Assembly: GCA_025059875.1 (NCBI GenBank)
Contig: JANXCT010000001.1
Span: forward strand, 372,001 to 436,000
Direction: 5' to 3'
From: Candidatus Kapaibacterium sp.
GTDB lineage: Bacteria; Bacteroidota; Ignavibacteria; Kapaibacteriales; HRBIN21
DNA length: 64,000 nucleotides
Positions within the stretch are counted from its first letter, which is position 1. The number at the start of each line of letters is the position of its first letter. Positions 27,705 to 37,711 of the stretch are shown piece after piece. A program made the position numbers and the translations under genes. A model generated the notes under the pieces. It worked only from the letters and a program-made list of their open reading frames with translations. It had not been told where the DNA came from and ran no database searches.

Positions 27705-30700
27705 ATGTTGCTCAAGCTACTGCAGCACATCTTCCCAACGAAGCGTGAGCGAGACATTCGGCAGCTGTTGCCGATAGTGGAAGCGATCAACCGTGAGTAT
27801 GAGCAGCTCCATGATATCACTGATGCCGAGTTGCGGGCTAAGACGGACCTCTTCCGCTCGATTGTTCGCGAGCGTACGGAGCGCTACCGGCAGGAGATAG
27901 AGAGTCTGCGAGAGCAACTGCGGACTCAAGACCTGTCGTACGAAGAACGGCTGCAGGTCTACGACCGTCTAGCGAAGCTGGACGAAGAGGAGTACAGCGT
28001 GATTCAGTCTACGTTGGACGAGTTATTGCCACAAGCATACGCTGTCGTCAAGGAGGCGTGTCGGCGTCTGGCGGAGTCCCAGTATACCTACGAGGTTGTG
28101 GGGCACCAGGTTGTCTGGGACATGATTCCGTTTGATGTTCAGCTCATGGGGGCAATAGTCCTGCATCAGGGCAAGATTGCCGAGATGGCGACCGGCGAAG
28201 GGAAAACCCTTGTGGCTGTAATGCCGCTATACCTCAATGCGCTGGCAGGGCGTGGAGTTCATCTGGTCACCGTCAATGACTATTTGGCCCGGCGAGATGC
28301 GGAGTGGATGGGACCCGTCTTCCGAATGCTGGGGGTGACAGTCGGTTGTATCCAGACAGGGATGTCCATCCCGGAGCGGAAGAGGCAATACGAGTGCGAT
28401 GTCACCTATGGAACGAACTCAGAGTTCGGCTTCGACTACCTTCGCGACAACATGGTGCTGGACCCCAACGACATCGTCCAGCGAGGACACTGGTATGCGA
28501 TCGTCGATGAGGTAGACTCTATCTTGATTGACGAAGCCCGTACACCGCTGATCATCTCCGGTCCCGTCATCTCCAGCAACGAGGAGTTCGTGCGGATGAA
28601 TCCGCGCGTTCGTCGACTGGTAGAGGCGCAGACCCGGCTTATCAACCAGATTGTTGCAGAGGCCGAGCGGCTGCTCCAGCAGAATTCCTCTAAGGAAGCA
28701 CGCGAGCGCGCAGGGAGGCTTCTGCTACAGGCACATCGAGGCCTACCGAAACACAAACGTCTGCTCAAGCTCCTTGCTGACGGCGAGATTAAAGAACTTC
28801 TGCACCAAACGGAGCTTTACTACCTCCGTGACCAAGGTATCCATCTCCATGAGCTGGACGAGGAGCTCTACTACACCATAGACGAGAAGACCCACCAAGT
28901 GGACATCTCTGAAAAGGGTCGCCAACTGCTAGCCCAAGTGGGAGAGGATCCCGACATGTTCCTCATTCCGGACGTTGGTACGGAGATCAGCCTCATCGAG
29001 CAAGACCCGGATCTAACACCTGAAGAGAAGCAGCGTCGCAAGGACGAGGTCTTCCGCCTCTACGCTGAGCGCAGCGAGCGTGTCCACGTCGTCAACCAGC
29101 TTCTGCGGGCCTACTCGCTCTACGAGCGCGACGTGGACTACGTCGTCCAGGATGGCAAGGTCAAGATCGTGGACGAGTTCACGGGGCGTATTTTGGAAGG
29201 ACGTCGGTATTCTGATGGCCTCCACCAGGCGATCGAGGCCAAAGAGGGCGTAACGGTAGAGCAGGATACTCAGACATTGGCAACGATTACCATCCAGAAC
29301 TACTTCCGCCTCTACCGCAAGCTAGCTGGCATGACTGGAACGGCTGAGACGGAGGCTGCTGAATTTGACAAAATCTACGGACTAGACGTTGTGGTCATTC
29401 CGACGAACAAACCCGTAATACGCCAAGACTTGGATGACCTCGTCTTCCGGACGAAGCGTGAGAAGTACAACGCCGTTATCCAGGAGATTCAGCGACAGTT
29501 GGAGCGAGGACGGGCTGTTCTGGTAGGGACCACGAGTGTGGAAGTCTCCGAGACGCTGAGCCGTATGCTGCGACGGCTCGGCATTCCCCACAACGTGCTC
29601 AACGCGAAGCACCACCAGCGCGAGGCGGAGATCATCGCGCAGGCAGGACGGAAGGGAGCTGTGACGATTGCTACGAACATGGCCGGTCGCGGCACAGATA
29701 TCAAGCTAGATCCAGAGGTGCGTGCTGCTGGAGGCTTGGCTGTTATCGGCACAGAGCGGCATGAGGCGCGGCGGATAGACCGGCAGTTGCGCGGACGTGC
29801 AGGTCGCCAAGGTGATCCGGGGACGTCACAGTTCTTCGTATCCCTCGAGGACGATCTGCTCCGCCTCTTCGGTGGGCCGAGGATTGCGGCGATTATGCAG
29901 AAGCTCAAAGTGCCCGAGGGTGAGCCGATCCAACATCCGATGATCACGAAGGCAATAGAGCGGGCACAGAAGAAGGTAGAGGAGCAGAACTTCGCAATCC
30001 GCAAGCGGCTGCTGGAGTACGACAATGTGATGAACCAGCAGCGCGAAATCATCTACGACCGTCGGCGCCATGCTCTCCTGGGTGAGCGCCTTAAGGGTGA
30101 GATCTTCCAGTACATCCGGGAGCTGGCTGAGGATTGGTATGCCACCTACCACCCAGAAGGCGACCTAGAGGGGCTGAAGAACACCGTCCGTGCCACCCTG
30201 CTCTGCGAGCCTGCAATTAGGTCAGAGGAGTTCCGCGAGATGTCCAAGGAGGAATGCGTGGAGCGAGTTCTCCAGGCGGCTCAGCAGTTCTACCAGCGCA
30301 AGGAGGCTCTGCTAGGACCAGAGTTCATGGCCCAACTGGAGCGGTTTGCTGTTCTGGCTACGATCGACGAGAAGTGGCGAGAGCATCTCCGAGCAATGGA
30401 TGAGCTGCGAGAGGCGATCCACTTACGGGCTTATGGGCAGAAGGACCCGCTATTGGAGTATAAGGCGGAGGCATATCGGCTCTTCGTGCAGCTCATCAAG
30501 GAGATCAACCGGGAGGCAGTCCACTTTGTCTTCAAGTACTTCCCGCCTGTCCTCGAGCAGGCTCCAGCAATGGCGTATCAACAACCCGCTGTAGCCCCGC
30601 CATCGCTTCGTCTTCAGCAACGAATTCCTTCGTCAGCATTGCAGTTTTCTCACCCTGAGGTGACGAGTAGTGTTGTACCGGCTGGGGTTGGAGCGGCGCA

Positions 30701-30830
30701 AGCTGTTACTGCAGGTGTGGTAACGAAACCAAGTCCTGTTGTCAATACTATGCCTCGCGTTGGTCGTAACGATCCGTGTCCCTGCGGCTCTGGAAAGAAG
30801 TACAAGCACTGCCACGGGCGGAACGCGTAG
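27705..30830 (+). CDS. secA: Preprotein translocase ATPase SecA
   Basis: 1041 residues from ATG 27705 ([17 protein letters not shown]); an in-frame ATG at 27648 would add 19 unlikely residues. Motor domain with Walker [31 protein letters not shown], and the second RecA-like domain with [12 protein letters not shown] and [10 protein letters not shown]. The C-terminus has the zinc SEC-C motif [14 protein letters not shown] preceded by a Pro/Val-rich linker. An insertion between the motor halves ([10 protein letters not shown]...KHKRLL region) makes it longer than E. coli SecA, as usual in Bacteroidota. SecA drives Sec-dependent export. rluD starts six bases downstream. Confidence 0.97.
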   Translation: MLLKLLQHIFPTKRERDIRQLLPIVEAINREYEQLHDITDAELRAKTDLFRSIVRERTERYRQEIESLREQLRTQDLSYEERLQVYDRLAKLDEEEYSVIQSTLDELLPQAYAVVKEACRRLAESQYTYEVVGHQVVWDMIPFDVQLMGAIVLHQGKIAEMATGEGKTLVAVMPLYLNALAGRGVHLVTVNDYLARRDAEWMGPVFRMLGVTVGCIQTGMSIPERKRQYECDVTYGTNSEFGFDYLRDNMVLDPNDIVQRGHWYAIVDEVDSILIDEARTPLIISGPVISSNEEFVRMNPRVRRLVEAQTRLINQIVAEAERLLQQNSSKEARERAGRLLLQAHRGLPKHKRLLKLLADGEIKELLHQTELYYLRDQGIHLHELDEELYYTIDEKTHQVDISEKGRQLLAQVGEDPDMFLIPDVGTEISLIEQDPDLTPEEKQRRKDEVFRLYAERSERVHVVNQLLRAYSLYERDVDYVVQDGKVKIVDEFTGRILEGRRYSDGLHQAIEAKEGVTVEQDTQTLATITIQNYFRLYRKLAGMTGTAETEAAEFDKIYGLDVVVIPTNKPVIRQDLDDLVFRTKREKYNAVIQEIQRQLERGRAVLVGTTSVEVSETLSRMLRRLGIPHNVLNAKHHQREAEIIAQAGRKGAVTIATNMAGRGTDIKLDPEVRAAGGLAVIGTERHEARRIDRQLRGRAGRQGDPGTSQFFVSLEDDLLRLFGGPRIAAIMQKLKVPEGEPIQHPMITKAIERAQKKVEEQNFAIRKRLLEYDNVMNQQREIIYDRRRHALLGERLKGEIFQYIRELAEDWYATYHPEGDLEGLKNTVRATLLCEPAIRSEEFREMSKEECVERVLQAAQQFYQRKEALLGPEFMAQLERFAVLATIDEKWREHLRAMDELREAIHLRAYGQKDPLLEYKAEAYRLFVQLIKEINREAVHFVFKYFPPVLEQAPAMAYQQPAVAPPSLRLQQRIPSSALQFSHPEVTSSVVPAGVGAAQAVTAGVVTKPSPVVNTMPRVGRNDPCPCGSGKKYKHCHGRNA

Positions 30831-30835
30831 TATCC

Positions 30836-31960
30836 ATGGAGGCTGCCCGGGAAGAGCGCATCCCGGTGCACTATACGTTTCGTGTGCCTGAGGGGCAGAG
30901 GGCTGAACGCATTGATGTGTGGCTGGCTCGGGTGCTTCCGCACGCCAGTCGTACGAAGGTACAGCGGGCGATTGAGGCCGGGCTCGTCCATGTGAATGGG
31001 CGTATCCCGAAGGCAAGCTACAAGGTTCGCCCTGGTGATGAGATCGGCTGCGTCGTTTACCGACTTCCGCCGCTCGAGCTTGTCCCCGAGCCGATACCGC
31101 TAGACATCGTCTACGAAGACGAGTACTTGATGGTCATCAACAAGCCTGCGGGTATCCCGACGCATCCAGGGATTGGGCATCGTCGCGGGACGCTTGTCAA
31201 TGCCGTCCTCTACTACCTTGGCCTACGGGAGCCCGTGCGCGTTCAGGCAGAGCTGGAGGAGGAAGAGGACGAAGGTGCAATCTTTGCTAGCGAAGCTGTG
31301 CGCCCCGGCATTGTCCATCGTCTGGACAAGGACACCTCAGGACTGCTATTGGTCACGAAGGAGTCTGCACTCCACGCTGAGCTGGCTGAGCAGTTTGCGC
31401 AGCGCCGGATCTACCGGGAGTATCGGGCAATTGTATGGGGGCGGCTCTCGCAGAAGCACGGCGTGATTGACGCTCCGATTGGGCGTTCTCCGAAGAACCG
31501 AAAGGCATTTGCAGTAGTGCCTTCGGGGAAGGCGGCACGGACGGAGTACTGGGTTGTAGAAGAGTTCCCGATCGCTTCGTTGTTGCGACTGCGCCTCTAT
31601 ACAGGCCGCACACATCAAGTGCGGGTCCATTGCACCTGGATGGGACACCCGTTAGTCGGGGATGCCCTCTACGGTGGAGCAGCCGTTCGAGTGAGAGTCG
31701 AGCACCCAATATGGCGACAATGCGCGGAAAGGTGCTTGCAGCTCATCCGTCGACAGGCACTCCATGCTCAGGTCTTGGGGTTCTTCCATCCCGTTACTCA
31801 GCAGTGGATTGAGTGCCAGAGTCCGCTCCCTTCTGATATGCAGGCTGTGTTGGATGAGCTACGTGCTGCGCGTCAGGCGACGGAGGCTCCACACCAAGGA
31901 GTTGTGCCACTACTTGCTCCGCTTTCCGAAGAGTCTCCTCCAGGCGGTCGTTGCAGATAA
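30836..31960 (+). CDS. rluD: 23S rRNA pseudouridine synthase, RluD-type
   Basis: 374 residues from ATG 30836. An S4 RNA-binding domain (residues about 20-80: RIDVWLARVLPHASRTKVQR) precedes the RluA-family catalytic domain with the catalytic Asp in HRLDKDTSGLLLVTK and the later TGRTHQVRVHC. The family core ends near PLPSDMQAVLDEL; about 32 extra residues follow and overlap the convergent gmk gene by 167 bases. It directly follows secA and may share its transcript. Confidence 0.92.
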   Translation: MEAAREERIPVHYTFRVPEGQRAERIDVWLARVLPHASRTKVQRAIEAGLVHVNGRIPKASYKVRPGDEIGCVVYRLPPLELVPEPIPLDIVYEDEYLMVINKPAGIPTHPGIGHRRGTLVNAVLYYLGLREPVRVQAELEEEEDEGAIFASEAVRPGIVHRLDKDTSGLLLVTKESALHAELAEQFAQRRIYREYRAIVWGRLSQKHGVIDAPIGRSPKNRKAFAVVPSGKAARTEYWVVEEFPIASLLRLRLYTGRTHQVRVHCTWMGHPLVGDALYGGAAVRVRVEHPIWRQCAERCLQLIRRQALHAQVLGFFHPVTQQWIECQSPLPSDMQAVLDELRAARQATEAPHQGVVPLLAPLSEESPPGGRCR

Positions 31961-32480
31961 CGAGGTCGAATTGGGCCTGGTAGCTCAGCTCGAGTGATAC
32001 CCGCTGGAGGCGCTGTTGGATCTGCTCTTCTGTTTCTGTCCCTCGCTGCCGGAGGCGGCGTTCTAGCTCTTCAATGCTCGGGGGGGCGACGTAGAGCAGA
32101 AAGGTCTCTTCCGGATACGCTTTGCGTAGAGAGAGTGCGCCTTTGACGTCAACATCGAAGAGCAAGAACTCGCCCTTGACGAGGGCTTCCTCTATTTGCC
32201 GCCGCGGGGTACCATAGAGGTGTCCGAAGATTTCCTCGTACTCTACTAGCTCTCCAGCGCGGATGGCGGCCTGGAATTCTTCGGTTGAGAGGAAGAGGTA
32301 GTCTCTTCCATGCACCTCTCCGGCGCGTTGCGGACGTGTTGTTGCGGAAACAGAGAATCGGAGCTGTGGGAAACGCGATAGCAGGTATCGGGCAACAGTG
32401 GTCTTCCCAGCGCCGCTTGGAGCGGAGATGACGATCAGGTGCTTGCGCTGACCAGCCGTGCTGCTCATGCTGCTACTCAA
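31794..32480 (-). CDS. gmk: Guanylate kinase
   Basis: 228 residues. Phosphorylates GMP to GDP. P-loop SAPSGAGKTT, GMP-binding SATTRPQRAGEVHGRDY and the lid region LRQRGTETEEQIQQRL are intact. The usual core ends near DLVICNDRLEETLRKAEQVV; about 30 further residues (EPPSPDAQHVAHP...) are not part of the family. The 3' 167 bases are antisense to rluD. The start at 32480 overlaps the yicC stop by eight bases; ATG 32468 is also possible. Confidence 0.95.
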   Translation of the reverse strand: MSSSMSSTAGQRKHLIVISAPSGAGKTTVARYLLSRFPQLRFSVSATTRPQRAGEVHGRDYLFLSTEEFQAAIRAGELVEYEEIFGHLYGTPRRQIEEALVKGEFLLFDVDVKGALSLRKAYPEETFLLYVAPPSIEELERRLRQRGTETEEQIQQRLQRVSLELSYQAQFDLVICNDRLEETLRKAEQVVAQLLGVEPPSPDAQHVAHPTQPAYQKGADSGTQSTAE

Positions 32481-33342
32481 TGTTCTGAGCTTGCTCGCGA
32501 ATGCGTTCCAATTCTTCCTTCAACTGAACAACCCACTGCGAGATTTGGGCATCATCCGCTTTTGCTCCAATTGTATTCGCTTCCCTCTGCATCTCCTGCA
32601 GCAGGAAGGAGAGCCGACGTCCTACAGGCTCGCGTTCGCGTAGGAGCTGCCGCATTAGCTGAAGGTGGCTGCGGAGTCGGGTACATTCTTCCGTTACGTC
32701 CAGCCGATCCGCTAGTATGGCGAACTCTTGGTAGAGGCGCTGAGGATCTGGAAGCTCTTGGAGGAGTGCAGCAACCCGCTTGCGGAGCCGCTGTTGGGCT
32801 TCGGGCACACGCTGATTGCTTCGGCGTTCGATTGCCCTGACGGTGCGTTCTATGGTCCGAAGGCGCTGACGAATATCAGCAACGAGAGCCTGGCCCTCGG
32901 CAGCCCTCATACGCTGAAGTTGGCGAAGTGCTTCCTGCAAAACTCGCTGCGTCAGCTTCCAAAGGTACTCGTCGGTCTCGGAGGTCGTCGTCCCTTCAAA
33001 GAGTTCGGGGAAGCGCAGGAAGTGCTCCAGCCGCAATGTGTCTTCTATGCCCGTCAGCTGGATGAGTTGCTGTAGCATACGCTGGTATGCCTGGACGAGT
33101 TCAGGGGAAAGGAGGCGAGCCGGCGGTTCCTGCCATTGCAGCGTAACGGCAACAGTAACGGTCCCCCTTGAGATGTAATCTTGGACCAGCTCCCGGATGT
33201 GCCACTCACGTGCAGCTAGTACCTTCGGCAAGCGGCATGAGATGTCTAGGAAACGGCCGTTGAGGCTGGTGATCTCAGCGACTATGCGGACGCGCCTGTC
33301 GTAGATTTCTGCCCGCCCAAAGCCGGTCATGCTGCGCAGCAT
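32473..33342 (-). CDS. YicC family endoribonuclease-like protein
   Basis: 289 residues from ATG 33342, giving the canonical MLRSMTGFGRAE start. The C-terminal DUF1732 block with EMQREANTIGAKADD is conserved in the family, and the middle is a long helical region. YicC members are reported to act in RNA turnover. The yicC-gmk order is common in bacteria and is seen here with an eight-base overlap. Confidence 0.9.
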   Translation of the reverse strand: MLRSMTGFGRAEIYDRRVRIVAEITSLNGRFLDISCRLPKVLAAREWHIRELVQDYISRGTVTVAVTLQWQEPPARLLSPELVQAYQRMLQQLIQLTGIEDTLRLEHFLRFPELFEGTTTSETDEYLWKLTQRVLQEALRQLQRMRAAEGQALVADIRQRLRTIERTVRAIERRSNQRVPEAQQRLRKRVAALLQELPDPQRLYQEFAILADRLDVTEECTRLRSHLQLMRQLLREREPVGRRLSFLLQEMQREANTIGAKADDAQISQWVVQLKEELERIREQAQNIE

Positions 33343-33373
33343 TCTGCTTGCCTTGTGGTGTAGGCAAAAGCAG

Positions 33374-33420
33374 AGGCTGCGGGTATGAGCCAATCTACCA
33401 GGCAAGCATACCCGCAGCCT
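33374..33420 (-). terminator. Perfect 14-base inverted repeat, terminator or attenuator
   Basis: AGGCTGCGGGTATG (33374-33387) and its exact complement CATACCCGCAGCCT (33407-33420) flank a 19-base loop. On the minus strand it starts 16 bases after the stop of the 147-residue gene and is followed by CTGCTTTTG, a short T-run. It precedes yicC, so it may partly end the par operon transcript and reduce read-through into yicC-gmk. Confidence 0.55.
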
Positions 33421-33435
33421 ATTGGAGGCACTACC

Positions 33436-33879
33436 CTAGCGTCTGCCACCCCGCTGCTGTTGTTGCTCGCTACCCTGCTGCTGAGCTGCTGCTGTGATGG
33501 CATCCATGACTTGTTTGTATCGGTCAGCATCAGCACCCGTAATACGGGCACGCTGCATGAGCGTTACCAGATTCTGTGCAACCGGCAGCTGGAGCTCCAA
33601 GGTAATCTCGTCGTTCGGATTGGCGCGGTTGGCCTTCTGTGCGTTCTCTAGCGCATCAGAGAGGACTTTGCGAACCTCGAGGAATGCATCTACCTCACGA
33701 CCCTGAATTTCCACGCTGTTGATGAGGTTGATGGTGAAGACCAGCCCTGCAGCCGTCAGCTTCGGCTTGATAATCTGAGGCGGAGGTGGCGTCTGGAGTT
33801 GGCCAGCCCCTTGCTGTGCCATTGCAAAGGTGCCTGCGGTAAGACTAACCATGAGCCATTGCACGACAGATCTGGACAT
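33436..33879 (-). CDS. Small secreted protein, hypothetical
   Basis: 147 residues. The N-terminus has a clear signal peptide with likely cleavage after AMA (GTFAMA-QQ). The mature part has a Pro-rich start (TPPPPQIIKPK), a segment LVFTINLINSVEIQGREVDAFLEV and a Gln/Arg-rich tail ending QQQQRGGRR. No family recognised. It lies 26 bases after the PorQ-like gene in the same direction, so a periplasmic or surface role linked to that protein is possible but unproven. Confidence 0.65.
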   Translation of the reverse strand: MSRSVVQWLMVSLTAGTFAMAQQGAGQLQTPPPPQIIKPKLTAAGLVFTINLINSVEIQGREVDAFLEVRKVLSDALENAQKANRANPNDEITLELQLPVAQNLVTLMQRARITGADADRYKQVMDAITAAAQQQGSEQQQQRGGRR

Positions 33880-33905
33880 TGGAACACCTCACGAGCTGCG
33901 TGGTT

Positions 33906-34829
33906 CTACATACCTATCTGTACACCCAGCCGGTGAAGCAAGGCAGCGCTCACCAGCGTTGCACTGTAGTCAACACTTACCTCCGGTACGGTAATTCCTA
34001 CGCCGGCTGTTGCCCCCGTCGTACCCCTATACCCTGACGCGGCGGCACGACGCAATGCGTTGTCGTAGCCGATGCGAAGCCGGAGCGCAGGACTAAAACG
34101 TAGCTCCACGCCAACCGCAAAATTCTCGAATTTTTGCCATATGGAGGCGCTTGGTTCAGTCAGGCGCGTGAAGCTCAGGTTGAAGATTGCTGGTAGACCC
34201 TGTAGGAAGTGTGTCAGCCCAACCCGTAGGTCGGTAGGTAGGGACAGAGGCTCCTGGGAGAAGCGGCGGAGGATTGTACCAGCATGAAGAAGGGATAGTC
34301 CAACGCTTGTTCGCTCGTCCGGGAAACGGTAGAGCAGGCCAGCGTCTATGGCAATAACCCAGGCGTGGCGGCTCTCTAAGCGCTCCCACACAAGCTTGGC
34401 TCCAAGCCCATAGAAGAGGCGTGGCTCCAGCGTGTCGCCGTAGGAGATGGAGAGAGCTATGTCGTGGGCTGAGAACTCTCCCAGAGGGCGCCCTTGGACG
34501 TCGCGCCGTTCGAAGACGCCGTAGTCCATGTAGACGATACTAGTACTGAGTATGCCGGCCATTAGGGGAATGCCGGCTGCCAAAAGGGCTCCCGCGTTGA
34601 TGTCCAGTACGTGCTTCAGGAACACTGAGCTGAAGGAGCGGCGGGGGAGCGTGGGATTCAGGGCAGGGTTCAACAGAATGCTGGGGGCATCCTCTGGGAG
34701 AGCGACTGTCGCCGCAGCCAGGGCGGCTGAACGAGGGGCAATCGCAGTCCGCAGGAACTGGAATGCCGCCGTAGAGCTAGCAATCGCGGGCACGACGGTA
34801 AATAGGCCGAGCAGTACTATGCGGTACAT
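33906..34829 (-). CDS. PorQ/PorV-like outer-membrane protein
   Basis: 307 residues from ATG 34829. A signal peptide is followed by FLRTAIAPRSAALAAATVAL and SILLNPALNP, matching the start of type IX secretion PorQ (ALGG...NPA pattern). Next come alternating beta-strands with YMDYGVFERRDVQGRPLGEF and SAHDIALSISYG, also typical of PorQ. In true T9SS bacteria PorQ is an outer-membrane component of surface attachment. No other T9SS gene is in the window, and related barrels occur without T9SS. The start overlaps the thioesterase stop by 13 bases. Confidence 0.7.
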   Translation of the reverse strand: MYRIVLLGLFTVVPAIASSTAAFQFLRTAIAPRSAALAAATVALPEDAPSILLNPALNPTLPRRSFSSVFLKHVLDINAGALLAAGIPLMAGILSTSIVYMDYGVFERRDVQGRPLGEFSAHDIALSISYGDTLEPRLFYGLGAKLVWERLESRHAWVIAIDAGLLYRFPDERTSVGLSLLHAGTILRRFSQEPLSLPTDLRVGLTHFLQGLPAIFNLSFTRLTEPSASIWQKFENFAVGVELRFSPALRLRIGYDNALRRAAASGYRGTTGATAGVGITVPEVSVDYSATLVSAALLHRLGVQIGM

Positions 34830-35278
34830 CTGCTGCGGACCTGCTGCACAACGTAACGCTGGATTGCTTCCCAGAAGATTGCCGGGGGGCGGACAGGCCG
34901 CCACCGACGGGCATCCATGAAGGTGTGGAGCGTATAACCAGTAGCGATCAACTCAGTCTCGCGATAGATTTCATACTCCAGCCGAAGTGATGGAGTGTAC
35001 CGAGGAAGGTACCGAGTCCGAATAGAAAGCACGTCGTCATAGTGCGCGGGGGCATGGTAGTGAGCATGGGCTTCTAAAACCGGCAGGAGATACCCGTGTG
35101 CCTCCAGGACGACGTATGGAATTCCGCAAGCACGTAGTAGCTCGGTGCGCCCCACCTCGAAGTAGAGTAGGTACGTGGCGTAGTACACGACCCCCATTCG
35201 GTCAGTGTCGGCGTAGCGAACCCGTATAGTGGTGGTATGCAGGAGCGGCGGTAGCGTTTCCAGCTCTGCTAATCTCAT
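34817..35278 (-). CDS. Acyl-CoA thioesterase, YbgC/4HBT family
   Basis: 153 residues. Hotdog-fold protein with the family active-site helix RYADTDRMGVVYYATYLLYF, whose Asp is the catalytic residue in 4-hydroxybenzoyl-CoA thioesterase-like enzymes, then FEVGRTELLRACG. Probably hydrolyses short or medium acyl-CoA/acyl-ACP. The start overlaps the parB stop as ATGA. Confidence 0.87.
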   Translation of the reverse strand: MRLAELETLPPLLHTTTIRVRYADTDRMGVVYYATYLLYFEVGRTELLRACGIPYVVLEAHGYLLPVLEAHAHYHAPAHYDDVLSIRTRYLPRYTPSLRLEYEIYRETELIATGYTLHTFMDARRWRPVRPPAIFWEAIQRYVVQQVRSRCTA

Positions 35279-36267
35279 CGGCGGGGGAGAGGGTGGATCT
35301 TCTCCAGCGTTGCGAAGAGCTCCAGGAGCCGCTCCAGTTCCTCAAAGGAGTAGAACTCAATCTCTAGCCGACCTTGCCCGCGAGCGTTCGCATGGAGACG
35401 GACACGTGTGCTGAAGAGCCGCTGGAGGTGCTCTTCGATCTCCTTCAGGGTGGTCTGAACAGGCGAAGAAGTGGCTGCTGGGGAAGAAACGGGCGCTTCG
35501 CTGGTTTTGGGAGGTCGTTCTAACGCTCCTTCGGGGGTCAAGCGCAGCCGTCCTAATTCGATCTCCTTCACCAGCATCTCCGTTTGGCGGACGGAGAGAC
35601 CCTTTGCGAGGACGAGTTCAAAGGCGGCACGCTGTAGCTCTTCTGTCGGTAGTGCCAACAGAGCACGTGCATGTCCCATCGTGAGCTCGCGCCGGCGGAG
35701 AGCCTCCTGGATAGGTTCTGGCAGACGGAGGAGCCGAAGGAAGTTTGCTACGGTCGTCCGGTCTTTGCCAACTTTAGCAGCCACCTCCTCCTGTGTCAGG
35801 TGGCATTCCTCAATGAGCCGCTGGTAGCCTCGGGCAACCTCTATGGGGTTGAGGTTCTCTCGCTGAACATTCTCGATGAGCGCTAGCTCGAGGAGCTCGA
35901 TGTCGCGTTCAACGTCCAGGATGTACGCGGGGACACGCTCCAATCCCGCTTCTATGCAGGCGCGTACGCGGCGCTCTCCAGCGATCAGCTCAAACTCATT
36001 GCCAGCGCGGCGGACGGTGATTGGTTGGATAAGCCCTCGCTCTTTGATCGACCGGGTCAGCTCTTCGAGTGCTTTCGGATCGAAGTCTTGGCGAGGCTGG
36101 TAGGGATTCGGACGAATCTTCCGGAGCTCAATCAGCATGACAACGCCAACCGAAACGCCGTCATCCAGCGGTAGTTCCCGGGCCCGTTCGGGGGATAGGG
36201 GTGTTGAGGGGATCAGAGCCTCGAGTCCACGTCCTAATCCGAGAGCTGGACGGGCCTTAGAGCTCAT
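35275..36267 (-). CDS. parB: Chromosome partitioning protein ParB
   Basis: 330 residues. The N-terminus [13 protein letters not shown] is the hallmark. The ParB/Srx CTPase domain has NPYQPRQDF and [17 protein letters not shown], followed by [18 protein letters not shown] helix-turn-helix ([20 protein letters not shown]) reads parS, and the C-terminus is a dimerisation domain. It follows parA with an ATGA overlap. I see no parS site (TGTTTCACGTGAAACA type) in the window. Confidence 0.95.
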   Translation of the reverse strand: MSSKARPALGLGRGLEALIPSTPLSPERARELPLDDGVSVGVVMLIELRKIRPNPYQPRQDFDPKALEELTRSIKERGLIQPITVRRAGNEFELIAGERRVRACIEAGLERVPAYILDVERDIELLELALIENVQRENLNPIEVARGYQRLIEECHLTQEEVAAKVGKDRTTVANFLRLLRLPEPIQEALRRRELTMGHARALLALPTEELQRAAFELVLAKGLSVRQTEMLVKEIELGRLRLTPEGALERPPKTSEAPVSSPAATSSPVQTTLKEIEEHLQRLFSTRVRLHANARGQGRLEIEFYSFEELERLLELFATLEKIHPLPRR

Positions 36268-37091
36268 CCTACCTTCCCTGCAGCTGTTGATGTCGCCTGC
36301 TCTGGTAAGTGTGATCCTCGGGCAATCTCGGGGTTACGTTCTAGGATCTCCTGCGCCAGCTCCAAGTAGTTCCGTGCCCCCTGGCAGAGAGCGTCGTAGA
36401 GCAAGACAGGCTTGCCATGGCTCGGGGCTTCAGAGAGGCGCACATTACGAGCAATGACTGTCCGGAACGTCTTTGTCCCAAAGTGACGTCGGACTTCCTC
36501 CAAGACCTGGTTGGAGAGTCGGAGGCGACTGTCGTACATCGTCAGCAAGACACCCTCAATGTCCAGCGTTGGATTGAGGTGTCGCCGGACAATCGCGATC
36601 GTATTCAGAAGCTGGCCTAAGCCCTCCAGAGCGTAGTACTCACACTGCACGGGAATGAGCACGGAGTCGGCGGCAGTTAAGGCGTTGAGGGTGAGCAGGC
36701 CGAGGGATGGGGGACAATCGATGAGCGTGAAGGAATACTTGCGTCGAACATCTTCCAGGACCTCCCGTAGGATGCGCTCTCGCCGTGGAAGGTCTACCAT
36801 TTCAATCTCTGCGCCCACCAGATTGATGTGGGATGGCAACACCCAGAGAAAGGGAAGCTCTGTAGACACGATGGCCTCGTGGATCGGCACGCCGCCAATG
36901 AGGACTTCATACGTGGTCTTCTCCAAGCGCCGAGTGTCGATTCCTAGGCCGTTGGAGGCATTTGCTTGCGGATCGACGTCAACCAAGAGCACGGGGTATT
37001 CTGCGACTGCTAGAGAGGCAGCTAAGTTGACAGCTGTTGTCGTCTTCCCAACCCCACCCTTCTGGTTAGCGATCGCGATGACTTTCCCCAT
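36264..37091 (-). CDS. parA: Chromosome partitioning ATPase ParA (Soj)
   Basis: 275 residues. Deviant Walker [19 protein letters not shown] at the N-terminus, then [16 protein letters not shown] and [16 protein letters not shown]. Works with ParB to segregate the origin region, so the replication origin may be within some tens of kilobases, although it is not in this window. The start lies 26 bases inside the nudix gene, so the nudix-parA-parB genes are co-transcribed. Confidence 0.95.
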   Translation of the reverse strand: MGKVIAIANQKGGVGKTTTAVNLAASLAVAEYPVLLVDVDPQANASNGLGIDTRRLEKTTYEVLIGGVPIHEAIVSTELPFLWVLPSHINLVGAEIEMVDLPRRERILREVLEDVRRKYSFTLIDCPPSLGLLTLNALTAADSVLIPVQCEYYALEGLGQLLNTIAIVRRHLNPTLDIEGVLLTMYDSRLRLSNQVLEEVRRHFGTKTFRTVIARNVRLSEAPSHGKPVLLYDALCQGARNYLELAQEILERNPEIARGSHLPEQATSTAAGKVG

Positions 37092-37680
37092 ACTGCCCCA
37101 TAGGCTGTAGTACCATCCCCTCGTTGCACAGGAAAGCGTAGAGGGCTACCAGTACCAGGGAGTGGCGAATCTGACCAGAACGGATGAGGTGAGGGAGTGC
37201 TTCTACGGGAGTCAGGCGAACAGCGATTTCTTCATGCTTGTCCCATCGCTGCTCATCTACCTGGCGGCAGTCGCGCCAGAGGTACGTGTAGCAGACATTC
37301 GTCAGGAAGGCAGGGTTAGGATACACTGTGGCTAGCAGGGTGGCGTCGGTGTCTGAGGCATACCCGGTCTCTTCTCGACACTCCCGCTCCGCCGCCATCC
37401 GAGGGTCTTCGCCTGGTGCGACCATCCCCCCGGGAATCTCCAACGTCACAGCATCGATCCCATGGCGGTACTGCTCAATGAGCACGACTTCGCCATCCGA
37501 AGTGACGGGGACAATGTTGACCCATGTGGGGGCCTCCAGGACGACGAACTCACCCACCTGCTGCCGCAGCGGGTGGCGGCGCCGAACGCGCCATACAGTG
37601 AAGATGCTGTGCTCGGAGAGCCGCTCTTGCCCAAGGGTTTCCCATAGGGGGAGTGTGGTATGTTCTGTCGGCCGTTGCAC
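37066..37680 (-). CDS. Nudix hydrolase, ADP-ribose pyrophosphatase-like
   Basis: 204 residues. The Nudix box is complete: GMVAPGE, seven residues, then RECREETGY (GX5EX7REUXEEXGU). [18 protein letters not shown] upstream of the box is typical of ADP-ribose/ADP-sugar pyrophosphatases. The 3' end overlaps parA by 26 bases. Just upstream (about 37706-37714) TAATTTTA on the minus strand is one base off the TAnnTTTG element. Confidence 0.87.
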   Translation of the reverse strand: MQRPTEHTTLPLWETLGQERLSEHSIFTVWRVRRRHPLRQQVGEFVVLEAPTWVNIVPVTSDGEVVLIEQYRHGIDAVTLEIPGGMVAPGEDPRMAAERECREETGYASDTDATLLATVYPNPAFLTNVCYTYLWRDCRQVDEQRWDKHEEIAVRLTPVEALPHLIRSGQIRHSLVLVALYAFLCNEGMVLQPMGQYGESHRDR

Positions 37681-37711
37681 AGAGTTCGAACGGGCTGACT
37701 AGCGCCTAAAA

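Noticed and set aside
27595-27820. N-terminal extension of the 87-residue gene to 27820
   Set aside because: It would be antisense to the start of secA and has the irregular composition of a shadow frame.
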